Of a stretch of DNA of 64,000 nt, positions 7,753-16,141 are shown one piece after another. A program made the position numbers and the translations under genes. This DNA is from an uncultured Acidimicrobiales bacterium (lineage in GTDB: Bacteria; Actinomycetota; Acidimicrobiia; Acidimicrobiales; Aldehydirespiratoraceae). Location of the stretch: positions 186,001-250,000 of the forward strand of contig CATOTC010000002.1 of assembly GCA_951812975.1 (NCBI GenBank), given 5' to 3'. Positions within the stretch are counted from its first letter, which is position 1; every line of letters starts with the position of its first letter. The notes beneath the pieces were generated by a model. The model worked only from the letters and a program-made list of their open reading frames with translations, searched no databases and was not told the DNA's origin.

Positions 7753-8886
7753 CTACGGCCCGGTGTCGTGCAGAAATCCCTGTTTGGAGACGCGCCTACG
7801 GTGGGGACGATGAAACACCCGCGGACGACGAATGGCTATCTGACGGTCCGACGACCACGAGGCCTTAGGCGCCTCGATCCAGGTGGCAATGGACAGCAGA
7901 GGACGGTCGTAATTGACGCGCCAGCCCGCGAAGTCGCGCCACGCTTGCTCCTGATCAGGCACCACCGGCATTCCGACCGTCTTGAAGAGCCTGTACACCT
8001 GGTCGAATTCTGCCTGGTCGATGGCTATCGGATCGTCAGGAGACGGGTCAGGGTCGTATTCGAATCCGAAATAGTCGCAGATCCGGCACAGCGACCGGGT
8101 ACCGGTACGGATCATCAACTGGGCACGGGGGTCGGTGGGAACGTCGAGAGCGGAGCAGTGCAGCGACGCTGAGTCGAGCACCAGACCAGCGCTCGTGATC
8201 CACGACCGCTCAGGTACCGGCGAGCGGAAGTAGACCAGGATCGGGAAGCTGGTGTGGGTCTCCTCGACATCGACGAACCAGTCCTCCCACTCGTACCAGG
8301 TGTGCAGCATGTCCTCAAGAGAGCCGATCTGATGGCGGCGCATGAGCATCGAGGCGGGGCTTGCCACCCCGTCGAACCCTGTCGAGCGCAGATGGAATTT
8401 CGCCACCGCGGTCTCTCTTCTTGAGAAAGCGCTGTAGATGGTGGGCAGGAAACTGATCAACAGAGCCACCAGTCCGAGGCCCACCAGCCCTTCTCCGATC
8501 GCGACGATCAGTGTAGGGAGGTCCTCTGTTGTGCGGAAGCCGAGCGTCGTCAGCGATGAGCCCGACAGCACGACCGCCTCCTGTAAGGGCCTGACTCCGA
8601 GTGCCCAGAACAACCCGGCGCAGCCGGTGATCACGCCCACAGCCCACACGAAGGGGAAGAACATAAGGGTCACCGGCGCGAAACGGGCCTTGACGGCTTC
8701 GGCTCTGCTCCGGTCCCTGAACTGACGTGACACGCCGTTGAAGACTCGACGCATCGTCAGCACCGTGGCATTGGCAAGGAACGACTGCTCGCCTCTCGGT
8801 ACCACGACGGTCCTCACCGCCGATCCCATGGTGCCGAGGGCCACCAGGCCCCCCAGCGCACCCACGAGAATCCGAACAACAATCAC
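7753..8886 (-). CDS. channel-like membrane protein with pore-loop motif
   Basis: About 377 aa from GTG 8886. Hydrophobic helices lie near 1-24, 71-96 and 122-152. The stretch AVVLSGSSLTTLGFRTTEDL before the last helix resembles the pore helix and selectivity filter of two-TM ion channels (TTLGF where potassium channels have TVGYG). The remaining 220 residues are soluble and unlike an RCK domain. The longer frame starting at 9072 reads through the repeat array in a Cys/Arg-rich sequence and is unlikely. The gene heads the run of channel, MgtE, TrkA_C, mca and SCP2 genes (gaps 16, 50 and 21 nt and a 1-nt overlap). Ion selectivity cannot be inferred. Confidence 0.68.
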   Translation of the reverse strand: MIVVRILVGALGGLVALGTMGSAVRTVVVPRGEQSFLANATVLTMRRVFNGVSRQFRDRSRAEAVKARFAPVTLMFFPFVWAVGVITGCAGLFWALGVRPLQEAVVLSGSSLTTLGFRTTEDLPTLIVAIGEGLVGLGLVALLISFLPTIYSAFSRRETAVAKFHLRSTGFDGVASPASMLMRRHQIGSLEDMLHTWYEWEDWFVDVEETHTSFPILVYFRSPVPERSWITSAGLVLDSASLHCSALDVPTDPRAQLMIRTGTRSLCRICDYFGFEYDPDPSPDDPIAIDQAEFDQVYRLFKTVGMPVVPDQEQAWRDFAGWRVNYDRPLLSIATWIEAPKASWSSDRQIAIRRPRVFHRPHRRRVSKQGFLHDTGP

Positions 8887-8912
8887 ACGATCAAGCCTAG
8901 AACTTGCAACCA

Positions 8913-9150
8913 CCCCACGCCCGACAGCACCCGGCCACGCCCGGCAACAACACAGCAACAACACAGCACGGCTCCCGGCCACGCCCGGCAACAACACAGC
9001 ACGGCTCCGGCTACGCCCGGCAACAACACAGCAACAACACAGCACGGCTCCGGCTACGCCCGGCGAGAACACAGCAACAACACAGCACGGCTCCGGCTAC
9101 GCCCGGCGAGAACACAGCACGGCTCCGGCTACGCCCGGCGAGAACACAAC
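8913..9150. repeat. repeat family A tandem array between channel gene and dnaE2
   Basis: Six to seven copies of a unit with core GGCTCCGGCTACGCCCGG followed by CGAGAACACAG or CAACAACACAG; the unit length alternates between about 32 and 43 bp as the tail is single or doubled. The array fills the whole gap between the dnaE2 stop at 9151 and the start region of the channel gene. The copies nearest dnaE2 are the most alike, suggesting recent expansion from that side. Confidence 0.85.
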
Positions 9151-12100
9151 TCAGCGAAAGTCTCGGCTGGCGGGAGCGCTCCCCACAGTGAGGGGTTGAA
9201 GCTTGTCGGCAACAATATTGACAACACCCTCGGCTTTTTCGAGCCGACCACGGATCAACAGCGCCAAAGCACCCAGAGCCGTGTTCCTGTAACGCTGCCA
9301 GCAGCCTGAAGAGACAACCACATTGATCAAACCGGTTTCGTCCTCCAGACTCAAAAAGGTGACACCACCAGCAGTGGGAGGTCGCTGGCGATGTGTCACC
9401 ACTCCCCCGACCAACACTCGTTCACCATCGCTGCGATCATCGAGGCCCGCGGCGGTGACCACACCGCACTCATCGAGTTCTGAGCGAACAAAAACAGTGG
9501 GATGACCGTCGGGAGCAATGCCTGTGGCCCAGAGATCGGAGTGCGACAACTCAGCGGGCGACATGCGCGGCAGGCTCGGTGCCGTGTCACCGGTGACGAT
9601 CCCCGGCAGGCGGTCTGCGGCTGTTTGACTCATCGCTCCTGCTGTCCACAATGCTGAGCGCCGATCGATGCCGAAACAACCGAACGCACCTGCAGTGGCA
9701 AGAACCTCAAGCACCCTGAGGGGCACTTTCGGAACCCGTCGGCGGAGGTCCTCGACTGAGGTGTAGGGACGACCAGCGTCTATCTGTTCGGCCAGTTCCT
9801 CCCCGACTCCACGCACATAGCCGAGGCCAAGCCTCACCGCCCAGCCGCCTGTGCTCGTGCGGTCCGGCTCCAGAACCGCTTTGGCGGCTGAGGCATTGAG
9901 GTCGACGGTGTTGACCACAACGCCATGGCGTCGGGCGTCACCAACCAGGGTATGGGGCGACCAGAACCCCATCGGTTGAGCGTTGAGCAGCGACGCACAG
10001 AACGCAGCGGGATAGTGGTGTTTGATCCATGCCGAGGCATAGACGAGATACGAGAAAGACACCGAGTGGCTCTCAGGGAAGCCGTAGTTGGCGAAGGCCG
10101 CGAGCTTGAGCCAGATCTGCTCACCGACGTCGTCGCTGATGCCCCGGGACCGCATGCCTTCAAAGAAGCGCTCCTTGAGGCGTTCCATGCGTTCACGACT
10201 TCTCTTCGAACCGATCGCCTGGCGCAGCTGGTCGGCTTCAGAGGCAGTGAAGCCGGCGACGTCAATGGCGATCTGCATCAGCTGTTCCTGGAACAGGGGA
10301 ATGCCGAGTGTCTTGGCCAGAGCATTCTCAAGCAGCGGGTGCAGATAGGTGACCGCTTCTGAGCCGTTGCGCCGCCGAATATAGGGATGCACCGAACCAC
10401 CCTGGATCGGACCGGGCCGGATGAGCGCCACCTCCACCACGAGGTCGTAGAAACAACGGGGCTTGAGCCGCGGCAGGGTGGCCATCTGTGCCCGCGACTC
10501 GACTTGGAACACCCCGATCGTGTCGGCCTTCTGGAGCATTTCGTAGACACGGTCGTCCTGGGGCAGCATGGCGAGGTCTATTTCTTCGCCCTCGTGTTCG
10601 GCGATGAGGTCGATGGCGTAACGCAGCGCTGAGAGCATCCCCAACCCCAGCAGGTCGAACTTCACGAGACCTGCGGAGGCACAGTCGTCCTTGTCCCATT
10701 GCAGTACGCTGCGGTCGGCCATCTGCCCCCACTCGACGGGGCACACTTCGATGACTGGCCGGTCGCACATCACCATGCCTCCCGAATGGATTCCGAGATG
10801 GCGTGGAAAATGCTCGATCTCCGCGGCCAGCTCCAACACCGGAGTCGGGATGACCGTCTCGTGTTGAGCCCCGGGCCGCTCGGGCCGCGCTTCCCGCTCG
10901 GGCAGGGGGCGCCAACGGTCGACCTGCTTGGAGAAGGCGTCCTGTTGGCCCGGGGTGTAGCCGAGCGCCTTGGCCATGTCCCGAATCGCCGACTTGGACC
11001 GATAGGAGATCACGTTGGCGACTTGGGCGGCGTGATGACGGCCATGGCGCGCATAGACGTACTGGATGACCTCTTCTCGTCGGTCGCTCTCTATGTCGAT
11101 GTCGATATCGGGCGGGCCCTCACGTTCAGGAGACAGGAAACGTTCGAACAGCAACCCCAACGAGACGGCATCGGCGTTGGTGACACCCAGAGCGAAACAC
11201 ACCGCCGAGTTGGCCGCTGAGCCTCGGCCCTGGCAGAGGATTCTGGAGCGCCGACAGAACTCGACGATGTCGTACACAACGAGGAAATAGCCGGGAAATC
11301 CAAGCTGTTCGATGAGTCCCAGCTCTTTGTCGAGCTGTGCCCAAGCACCCGGAACCCGCTCAGCTGACCGGGGGCCGTAACGGCTGGTGCCGCCCTGATC
11401 CACCAGCCGCCGCAGATACCCCATCTCATCGAGCCCGTCGGGACACGGGAAGGGCGGCAGGTTGGGAGCAATGAGCTTCAGGTCGAACGCACACTCAACC
11501 CCCAGCGCGGCAGCTTCAGAAACCACGCCGGGGTAACGGGCGAATCGGGCTGCCTGCTCGACGCCTGACCGCAGGTGACGGCTGGCGGGAGGGAGCCAAC
11601 CGTCGATCTCGTCGAGGCTGCGGCGGGCACGCACCGCTGCCATCGCAGCAGCCAAACGCTGACGGGCAACGCTGTGATGGTGCACGTTGCCGCTGGCAAT
11701 CAGCTTGAGGCGATGCGCCACAGCCAGCGCAGCGAGCCCGTCGTTGCGAACCGAATCGATCGGCAGGCCGTGGTCCCACAACTCCACAACCACATTCGGG
11801 CGACCGAAATCGGCGACCAACCGCTCGAGCGCCCTGGCCGCCGCGGCCGGGCCTTCGTTGACCAGCGCTGCGGGCACCGCTCCCTTGCGGCAGCCGCTGA
11901 GCACAACCCAATGGTCACCCGTGCCCGCGCCGCCGAGTTCGACCAGGCGTTCATAGTCGATCCGTGGAGCGTTCTTGGATCCCGCCAACTGACCTTCGCT
12001 GATGGCCCGAGCCAGCAGGGCATAACCCCGTGGATCACGGGCCAGCACAAGCAGGTGCCGTCCTTTGGGATCCGCCGGGCCCGTTCTCTTGAGATTGGCC

Positions 12101-12498
12101 GACCGAGATGAGGACTGCCCGCGAGACCCTTTGTCCGGGGACTCCCTGCTCGGAGACTCCTCGGGGGCCAGAGTGAGCTCCGCGCCGAAGACGGTGCGAA
12201 GGCCCACAGCACGGGCGGCTTGCGCGAACCGGACAATGCCGTAGAAGCCGTTGTGGTCCGTGAGAGCCAACGCTTCCAGGCCGATTCGGGCCGCTTCGTC
12301 GACCAGTTCCTCAGGATGCGAGGCACCGTCGAGAAACGAGAAGTTCGAGTGGCAGTGCAACTCCGCATACCGCACCGAGCCCTGCCTGCGGGGCTGGACG
12401 GGCACCGCTGGAGCGGGTGGAGCCGGAAGCGGCGCGTGACGGCCCGAAAGTATACTCTCAAGGTCTTTCCAGGGAGCGTTGAAGTACTGCCAGCTCAC
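9151..12498 (-). CDS. dnaE2: error-prone DNA polymerase DnaE2 (ImuC)
   Basis: A 1115-aa C-family polymerase. The N-terminal PHP domain starts at RYAELHCHSNFSFLDGAS (about 43-60), followed by the palm with the catalytic acidic stretch PPDIDIDIESDRREEV, the thumb/fingers with IPLFQEQLMQIA and FPESHSVSFSYLVYASAW, a helix-hairpin-helix region, and a C-terminal OB fold (GERVLVGGVVTHRQRP). The opening MSWQYFNAPWKDLESILSG and overall length fit DnaE2 rather than DnaE1. DnaE2 does mutagenic translesion synthesis with ImuA' and ImuB during the SOS response. The start is GTG, 8 nt after a -10 and directly downstream of a LexA palindrome; the stop abuts the repeat array. Confidence 0.95.
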   Translation of the reverse strand: MSWQYFNAPWKDLESILSGRHAPLPAPPAPAVPVQPRRQGSVRYAELHCHSNFSFLDGASHPEELVDEAARIGLEALALTDHNGFYGIVRFAQAARAVGLRTVFGAELTLAPEESPSRESPDKGSRGQSSSRSANLKRTGPADPKGRHLLVLARDPRGYALLARAISEGQLAGSKNAPRIDYERLVELGGAGTGDHWVVLSGCRKGAVPAALVNEGPAAAARALERLVADFGRPNVVVELWDHGLPIDSVRNDGLAALAVAHRLKLIASGNVHHHSVARQRLAAAMAAVRARRSLDEIDGWLPPASRHLRSGVEQAARFARYPGVVSEAAALGVECAFDLKLIAPNLPPFPCPDGLDEMGYLRRLVDQGGTSRYGPRSAERVPGAWAQLDKELGLIEQLGFPGYFLVVYDIVEFCRRSRILCQGRGSAANSAVCFALGVTNADAVSLGLLFERFLSPEREGPPDIDIDIESDRREEVIQYVYARHGRHHAAQVANVISYRSKSAIRDMAKALGYTPGQQDAFSKQVDRWRPLPEREARPERPGAQHETVIPTPVLELAAEIEHFPRHLGIHSGGMVMCDRPVIEVCPVEWGQMADRSVLQWDKDDCASAGLVKFDLLGLGMLSALRYAIDLIAEHEGEEIDLAMLPQDDRVYEMLQKADTIGVFQVESRAQMATLPRLKPRCFYDLVVEVALIRPGPIQGGSVHPYIRRRNGSEAVTYLHPLLENALAKTLGIPLFQEQLMQIAIDVAGFTASEADQLRQAIGSKRSRERMERLKERFFEGMRSRGISDDVGEQIWLKLAAFANYGFPESHSVSFSYLVYASAWIKHHYPAAFCASLLNAQPMGFWSPHTLVGDARRHGVVVNTVDLNASAAKAVLEPDRTSTGGWAVRLGLGYVRGVGEELAEQIDAGRPYTSVEDLRRRVPKVPLRVLEVLATAGAFGCFGIDRRSALWTAGAMSQTAADRLPGIVTGDTAPSLPRMSPAELSHSDLWATGIAPDGHPTVFVRSELDECGVVTAAGLDDRSDGERVLVGGVVTHRQRPPTAGGVTFLSLEDETGLINVVVSSGCWQRYRNTALGALALLIRGRLEKAEGVVNIVADKLQPLTVGSAPASRDFR

Positions 12499-12506
12499 GA
12501 AGACCT

Positions 12507-12535
12507 ACCGTATACGAACATATGTTCGTATACAA
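12507..12535 (-). promoter_or_regulatory. dnaE2 SOS promoter with LexA box
   Basis: On the minus strand: TTGTAT (12530-12535), a 17-nt spacer, TACGGT (12507-12512), then 8 nt to the GTG start at 12498. A perfect 24-bp palindrome spans 12510-12533 with the core CGAACATATGTTCG (12515-12528), which matches the actinobacterial LexA consensus TCGAAC-N4-GTTCGA except at its outer base pair. LexA bound here would cover both -35 and -10. The site also lies 61 bp upstream of the divergent acyl-CoA dehydrogenase. Confidence 0.9.
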
Positions 12536-12593
12536 TCGGCCGACAACCCCTCCGACAAGCTCTCCGCCAGACCGTCTACCGACACGAACCGAC

Positions 12594-13835
12594 ATGACAA
12601 AGATCAGAGACCAGGCCCGCCGATGGGCCGAGGCCAACTGGGACCCGGAGATGACGGTCGCCCAGTGGTGGGAGTGCCTCTTCGAGGCCCGCTACTGCCT
12701 CCCCTCGCTCCCCGAGAACGCTTTCGGCCGGGGCTACTCACGCCAGGAGGAGAACGAGTCGCGCCGCGGACTGCGCGATGTCGGCACCCTCGGACCTGCG
12801 GTTGGAATCTCCACGATGATGGCTGCACCCACCATCGCCGCCCACGGCACGGCCGAGCAGATCGAGCGCTTCATACCTCCGATGCTCACCGGGCGACATA
12901 CCTGGTGTCAGCTGTTTTCTGAACCCGGCGCAGGTTCGGACCTGGCCGGGCTCCAAACCTCAGCGGTGCGTGACGGCGACGTCTGGACAATCAACGGACA
13001 GAAGGTGTGGACCAGCCTCGCCGAGGGCACCGACTACGGGATGCTCATCGCCCGCAGCGACCGCGACAAACCCAAGCACGCCGGTATCACCTGGTTCGCC
13101 TTTCCCATGCGCCAGAGCGGCGTGGAGATTCGGCCGCTGGTCGAGATGACCGGTCAGGCCTTCTTCAACGAGGTTTTCATGGACGACGCTGTCGTCGACC
13201 ACGACGCCGTGATCGGGGATGTCAACAACGGCTGGAGAGTTGCCAACACCACCTTGACATACGAACGGGCGAGCCTCGCCGGAGCCGGCATCACACTTCC
13301 CTTCGCCGGCGCGGGACGCGACTCAGCCGATCTGGAAAAACCCGCGGGGAGCTTCGGGTACTTCAGCTACCAGGCACGCAATTCGGACCCCACCGAGGCC
13401 AAGAAGCTGCCCACCGCCGTCTGGTACCACCGGATCTCCACAGACCTGGGACTCGACACGGCGGCCCGCCTCGACTCCCGGATGCGCCTGTACATCTGTG
13501 AAGAGGTGAACCGCATGCTCGGTCTGCGCGCCCGGGGCGGCACGGTTCCTGCAATCGGCAACCTCGGGAAGCTGGCGATGAGCAAGATCGCCCGGATGCG
13601 GCGCGAGGCGGGCAACCAGTCGATCGGTGCGGCGGGCATGCTCGCAGGCGGCGACGCCAACGCTGGTCCCGGCAAGGGGGCTATTCAACGCATGACCCTG
13701 CATTCACCGGCGCCGGCCATCTACGGCGGGACCGACCAGGTTCAGCGCAACATCATCGGCGAGCGTTTCCTCGGCCTCCCCAAAGAACCCGCACCACCTC
13801 CCGACACCCCCTTCCGCGACCTCCCCGCCAACTGA
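12594..13835 (+). CDS. acyl-CoA dehydrogenase
   Basis: About 413 aa. Typical acyl-CoA dehydrogenase features: helical N-domain, the FAD/substrate region WCQLFSEPGAGSDLAGLQTSAVRDGDVWTINGQKVWTS, the EVFMDDAVV strand, and the C-terminal segment IYGGTDQVQRNIIGERFLGLP, where some branches have the catalytic Glu (here Gly-Gly-Thr, so the base may lie elsewhere). It oxidises acyl-CoA at C2-C3 and passes electrons to ETF. The frame opens at 12522, but that ATG is inside the LexA palindrome, so ATG 12594 (MTKIRDQARRW) is chosen. It is divergent from dnaE2 and shares the promoter region with the LexA box; SOS control of this gene is possible but unproven. Confidence 0.88.
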   Translation: MTKIRDQARRWAEANWDPEMTVAQWWECLFEARYCLPSLPENAFGRGYSRQEENESRRGLRDVGTLGPAVGISTMMAAPTIAAHGTAEQIERFIPPMLTGRHTWCQLFSEPGAGSDLAGLQTSAVRDGDVWTINGQKVWTSLAEGTDYGMLIARSDRDKPKHAGITWFAFPMRQSGVEIRPLVEMTGQAFFNEVFMDDAVVDHDAVIGDVNNGWRVANTTLTYERASLAGAGITLPFAGAGRDSADLEKPAGSFGYFSYQARNSDPTEAKKLPTAVWYHRISTDLGLDTAARLDSRMRLYICEEVNRMLGLRARGGTVPAIGNLGKLAMSKIARMRREAGNQSIGAAGMLAGGDANAGPGKGAIQRMTLHSPAPAIYGGTDQVQRNIIGERFLGLPKEPAPPPDTPFRDLPAN

Positions 13836-13857
13836 CCCGCCCCGGCCGCCGTGACCT

Positions 13858-13894
13858 GCCACTGTATTGGCTGGTGAACAGCCACTTTATTGGC
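13858..13894. repeat. pair of GCCACTnTATTGGC direct repeats
   Basis: GCCACTGTATTGGC (13858-13871) and GCCACTTTATTGGC (13881-13894) differ at one base and are 23 bp apart. Each has GCCA/TGGC ends and so is itself an imperfect inverted repeat. They lie after the acyl-CoA dehydrogenase and before the toxin-antitoxin promoter. They could be an operator pair or a remnant of an insertion-sequence end; no transposase is nearby. Confidence 0.5.
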
Positions 13895-13945
13895 GTATCA
13901 CATGCCAGATGAACGATCTGTCAGTGGTGCCCAGCAGGCTAGTGC

Positions 13946-13973
13946 TTGCAAAGTAGCGCTGTAGCGCTATTCT
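13946..13973 (+). promoter_or_regulatory. toxin-antitoxin promoter with operator
   Basis: TTGCAA (13946-13951), a 16-nt spacer and TATTCT (13968-13973), ending 6 nt before the ATG at 13980. The spacer and -10 contain two AGCGCT palindromes in TAGCGCTGTAGCGCTA (13954-13969), a likely binding site for the ribbon-helix-helix antitoxin, which would repress its own operon. Confidence 0.7.
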
Positions 13974-13979
13974 GCATGC

Positions 13980-14213
13980 ATGGCAACGATTCAGATACGG
14001 GACATCTCCGAGGACACCTATGAGATCATCCGCCGACGGGCGCGAGCCGCCGGCCAATCCATCCAGGCATACATGAAGCAGACAATCGAACACATGGCGC
14101 GACAACCCGACGACGACGAGATCTTCGCGGACCTTGAACGCTTCGTCGAGGCCCAGGGAGTCAGACTCGACATCAAAGCCCTGCTCGACGACATCGACGA
14201 AGGCCGCAGATGA
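13980..14213 (+). CDS. FitA/VapB-like ribbon-helix-helix antitoxin
   Basis: A 77-aa protein. Residues 1-40 (MATIQIRDISEDTYEIIRRR, then AAGQSIQAYMKQTIEHMA) form a ribbon-helix-helix DNA-binding domain of the FitA type; the acidic C-terminal tail (LDIKALLDDIDEGRR) would wrap and inhibit the toxin. It overlaps the toxin start by 4 nt (ATGA), as usual for such operons. The start has no Shine-Dalgarno but sits 6 nt after a -10, so it is probably leaderless. It should bind the paired AGCGCT operator upstream and neutralise the PIN ribonuclease. Confidence 0.85.
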   Translation: MATIQIRDISEDTYEIIRRRARAAGQSIQAYMKQTIEHMARQPDDDEIFADLERFVEAQGVRLDIKALLDDIDEGRR

Positions 14214-14623
14214 ACTCAGGAACGGTTGTCGTGGACGCTTCCACGCTCGTCGCCGCCGTCATCGACTCTGCCTCAGTCGGAAACCAAGCACGCCAACGGC
14301 TGCAGGGTCGTCGGCGCGTCGCTCCGTTCCTGGTCGACGCCGAAACCGGACACGCCCTGCGGGGACTGGTGCTGCGAGGCACCCTCGACACCCGTGTTGC
14401 GGGGGCTGCGCGGTTGCGGGCTGAGCGCATGGTCCACCGCCGCTTGCCCCACCACGGCCCGCTCGCTGACCGGGCCTGGCAGTTGCGCCACAGCCTCACC
14501 TTCTACGACGCCCTGTACCTTGCCCTGGCCGAGAGTCTCGGCTGCCCGCTCATCACCGCCGACCAGCGAATTCAACGAGCCCATCCATCCCATGAACTGA
14601 TCCAAACGATCCCAGCCGACTGA
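14210..14623 (+). CDS. VapC/FitB-like PIN-domain ribonuclease toxin
   Basis: A 137-aa PIN domain. Conserved acidic residues are visible: D9 in VVVDAST, E46 in VDAETGHAL, D99 in LTFYDALYLALAE and D117 in LITADQR, which together bind the metal used to cut RNA. Toxins of this family inhibit growth by cleaving tRNA or rRNA. It begins inside the antitoxin stop (ATGA overlap) and is followed by a 42-nt gap to the amidohydrolase. No substitution at the metal-binding positions, so it should be active. Confidence 0.88.
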   Translation: MNSGTVVVDASTLVAAVIDSASVGNQARQRLQGRRRVAPFLVDAETGHALRGLVLRGTLDTRVAGAARLRAERMVHRRLPHHGPLADRAWQLRHSLTFYDALYLALAESLGCPLITADQRIQRAHPSHELIQTIPAD

Positions 14624-14665
14624 GAAGCATTTGCCCGATGGGGTTCGAGCCGTCAAGCTGAGGAC

Positions 14666-15883
14666 ATGGCCGACAACTACACGGTGATCTCTGCTGACAC
14701 GCATGCGGGCGGGAGTCACAGCGCATACCGCGAATATCTCGACTCTGCCTGGCACGAGGAGTTCGATGCTTGGCGCGGACGCTACAAGAACCCCTACAAG
14801 GACCTGGGCGACAACCGGCGGCTGCGCAACTGGGACAACGAGATGCGCAACAGCACGCAACTCGGTGAGGGCGTGGTCGGCGAGGTCATCTTCCCCAACA
14901 CGGTGCCCCCGTTCTTCCCCAGCTTCGTGCTGTTCGCCCAGCCCCCGAAACCCGAGGAGTACGCACGACGGCGAGCCGGAATCCACGCACACAACCGCTG
15001 GCTCAAAGACTTCTGCGACGAGTTCCCCGAGCGACGCGCAGGCGTCGGCCAGATCTTCTTGAACGATGTCGACGACGCCATAGAGGACGTCAAGTGGATC
15101 AAGGAGAACGGACTGCGCGGCGGGATCCTGCTCCCCAACATCGCCCCCGACGTCAAATGGGTGAAACCGCTGTACGACCCGGTCTATGACCCCCTCTGGG
15201 AGGTCATCGAAGACCTCGAAGTGCCGGTCAACATGCATTCGGGGACCGGCAATCCCGACTACGGGAAGTATCCGATCTCGATGCTGCTCTACATCAACGA
15301 AGTCGGCTTCTATACGCAACGTCCGCTGGTCCACATGATCATGGGTGCGGTGTTCGAGCGCTTCGAGCGCCTCAACTTCATCCTCACCGAGATCGGCAGC
15401 GCCTGGATCCCGCCTCTGTTGAAACAGCTCGACGCCACCATCAAGACCATCCGTGCCACCGGCGAGACCGGAGAGATCAAATACGACAAGGGCGTGCTGC
15501 CATCGATGCTGGCGACCGACATGTTCACTCAGAACTGCTGGGTCGGGGTATCGGGCCCGAGCCGGGCCGACATCGAGTGCCGCCATGAGGTCGGATTGGA
15601 CCATTTCATGTGGGGCAGCGACTACCCCCACGACGAGGGCACCAGCCCCCACACCCGCGAGCACCTGCGGCGCCGCTTCGCAGCCCTCGACGAGGCAGAG
15701 TGCCGCAAGATGCTCGCCGGCAACGCCGCCCGCCTCTACGGTTTCGACCTCGACGCCCTCGCCCCGCTGGCCGCCGAGCACGGCCCCACATTCGAGGAGC
15801 TCCACACCCCGGTGGAGTCCCGGGAGCGTTCCCTGCTTGCCGGCGCCAAACTCAGCGACGATATGGACGCAGCCGCCCTCTGA
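14666..15883 (+). CDS. amidohydrolase-2 family metal-dependent hydrolase
   Basis: A 405-aa TIM-barrel hydrolase of the amidohydrolase 2 group (decarboxylase/ACMSD-like). It starts ADNYTVISADTHAGG (an Asp-x-His variant of the metal motif), continues through NGLRGGILLPNI, VPVNMHSGTGNP, RLNFILTEIGSAWIPPLL and ends with FMWGSDYPHDEGTSPH, where Asp and His complete the site. Members decarboxylate or hydrolyse carboxylated aromatics and related compounds in catabolism; substrate unknown. GAGG precedes the ATG by about 5 nt. The last five codons and stop lie inside the first copy of a 112-bp tandem repeat. Confidence 0.85.
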   Translation: MADNYTVISADTHAGGSHSAYREYLDSAWHEEFDAWRGRYKNPYKDLGDNRRLRNWDNEMRNSTQLGEGVVGEVIFPNTVPPFFPSFVLFAQPPKPEEYARRRAGIHAHNRWLKDFCDEFPERRAGVGQIFLNDVDDAIEDVKWIKENGLRGGILLPNIAPDVKWVKPLYDPVYDPLWEVIEDLEVPVNMHSGTGNPDYGKYPISMLLYINEVGFYTQRPLVHMIMGAVFERFERLNFILTEIGSAWIPPLLKQLDATIKTIRATGETGEIKYDKGVLPSMLATDMFTQNCWVGVSGPSRADIECRHEVGLDHFMWGSDYPHDEGTSPHTREHLRRRFAALDEAECRKMLAGNAARLYGFDLDALAPLAAEHGPTFEELHTPVESRERSLLAGAKLSDDMDAAAL

Positions 15884-16104
15884 GCGGCCGAGCAGACTTG
15901 TCCCCGGATGGCGGGCCGGAGCGAGGCCGCGGCCCGAGCGGCCCGTGAGCACAGCGAACAAGAGCGGGGAACAGCGCGACCCAGCCGCCCTCTGAGCGGC
16001 CGAGCAGACTTCCCCGGAGGGCGAATCGAAGCGACGCCGCGGCCCGAGCGGCCCGTGAGCACAGCGAACAAGAGCGGGGAACAGCGCGACCCAGCCGCCC
16101 TGTG
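15871..16104. repeat. repeat family B: 112-bp tandem duplication spanning a stop codon
   Basis: Two copies (15871-15982 and 15983-16092) and a third partial copy starting at 16093, each opening with AGCCGCCCT and containing the core CGGCCCGAGCGGCCCGTGAG and ACAGCGAACAAGAGCGGG. The first copy includes the end of the amidohydrolase gene with its TGA. A diverged copy of the core is at 29931-29984. Confidence 0.85.
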
Positions 16105-16141
16105 ACCGCCGCTGCCCTGTGAACGTCGAGCGAGCCGTCGT

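Noticed and set aside
8887-9072. N-terminal extension of the channel-like protein through the repeat array
   Set aside because: The translation is Cys/Ala/Arg-rich repeat sequence; the hydrophobic N-terminus begins at GTG 8886.
8913-9150. CRISPR array
   Set aside because: Units are directly adjacent without unique spacers and vary in length; no cas gene is nearby.
12522-12593. Upstream ATG 12522 as start of the acyl-CoA dehydrogenase
   Set aside because: It lies inside the LexA palindrome and the added residues (Pro/Thr-rich) are unlike the family.
14636-14662. tRNA-like GGTTCGAGC arm
   Set aside because: Only the T-loop-like string is present; no acceptor stem, anticodon stem or matching length.
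14273-15961. 562-aa open frame on the minus strand opposite the amidohydrolase and toxin genes
   Set aside because: It is a shadow of two well-supported genes with clear domains on the plus strand; its product has no recognisable fold and begins in repeat DNA.
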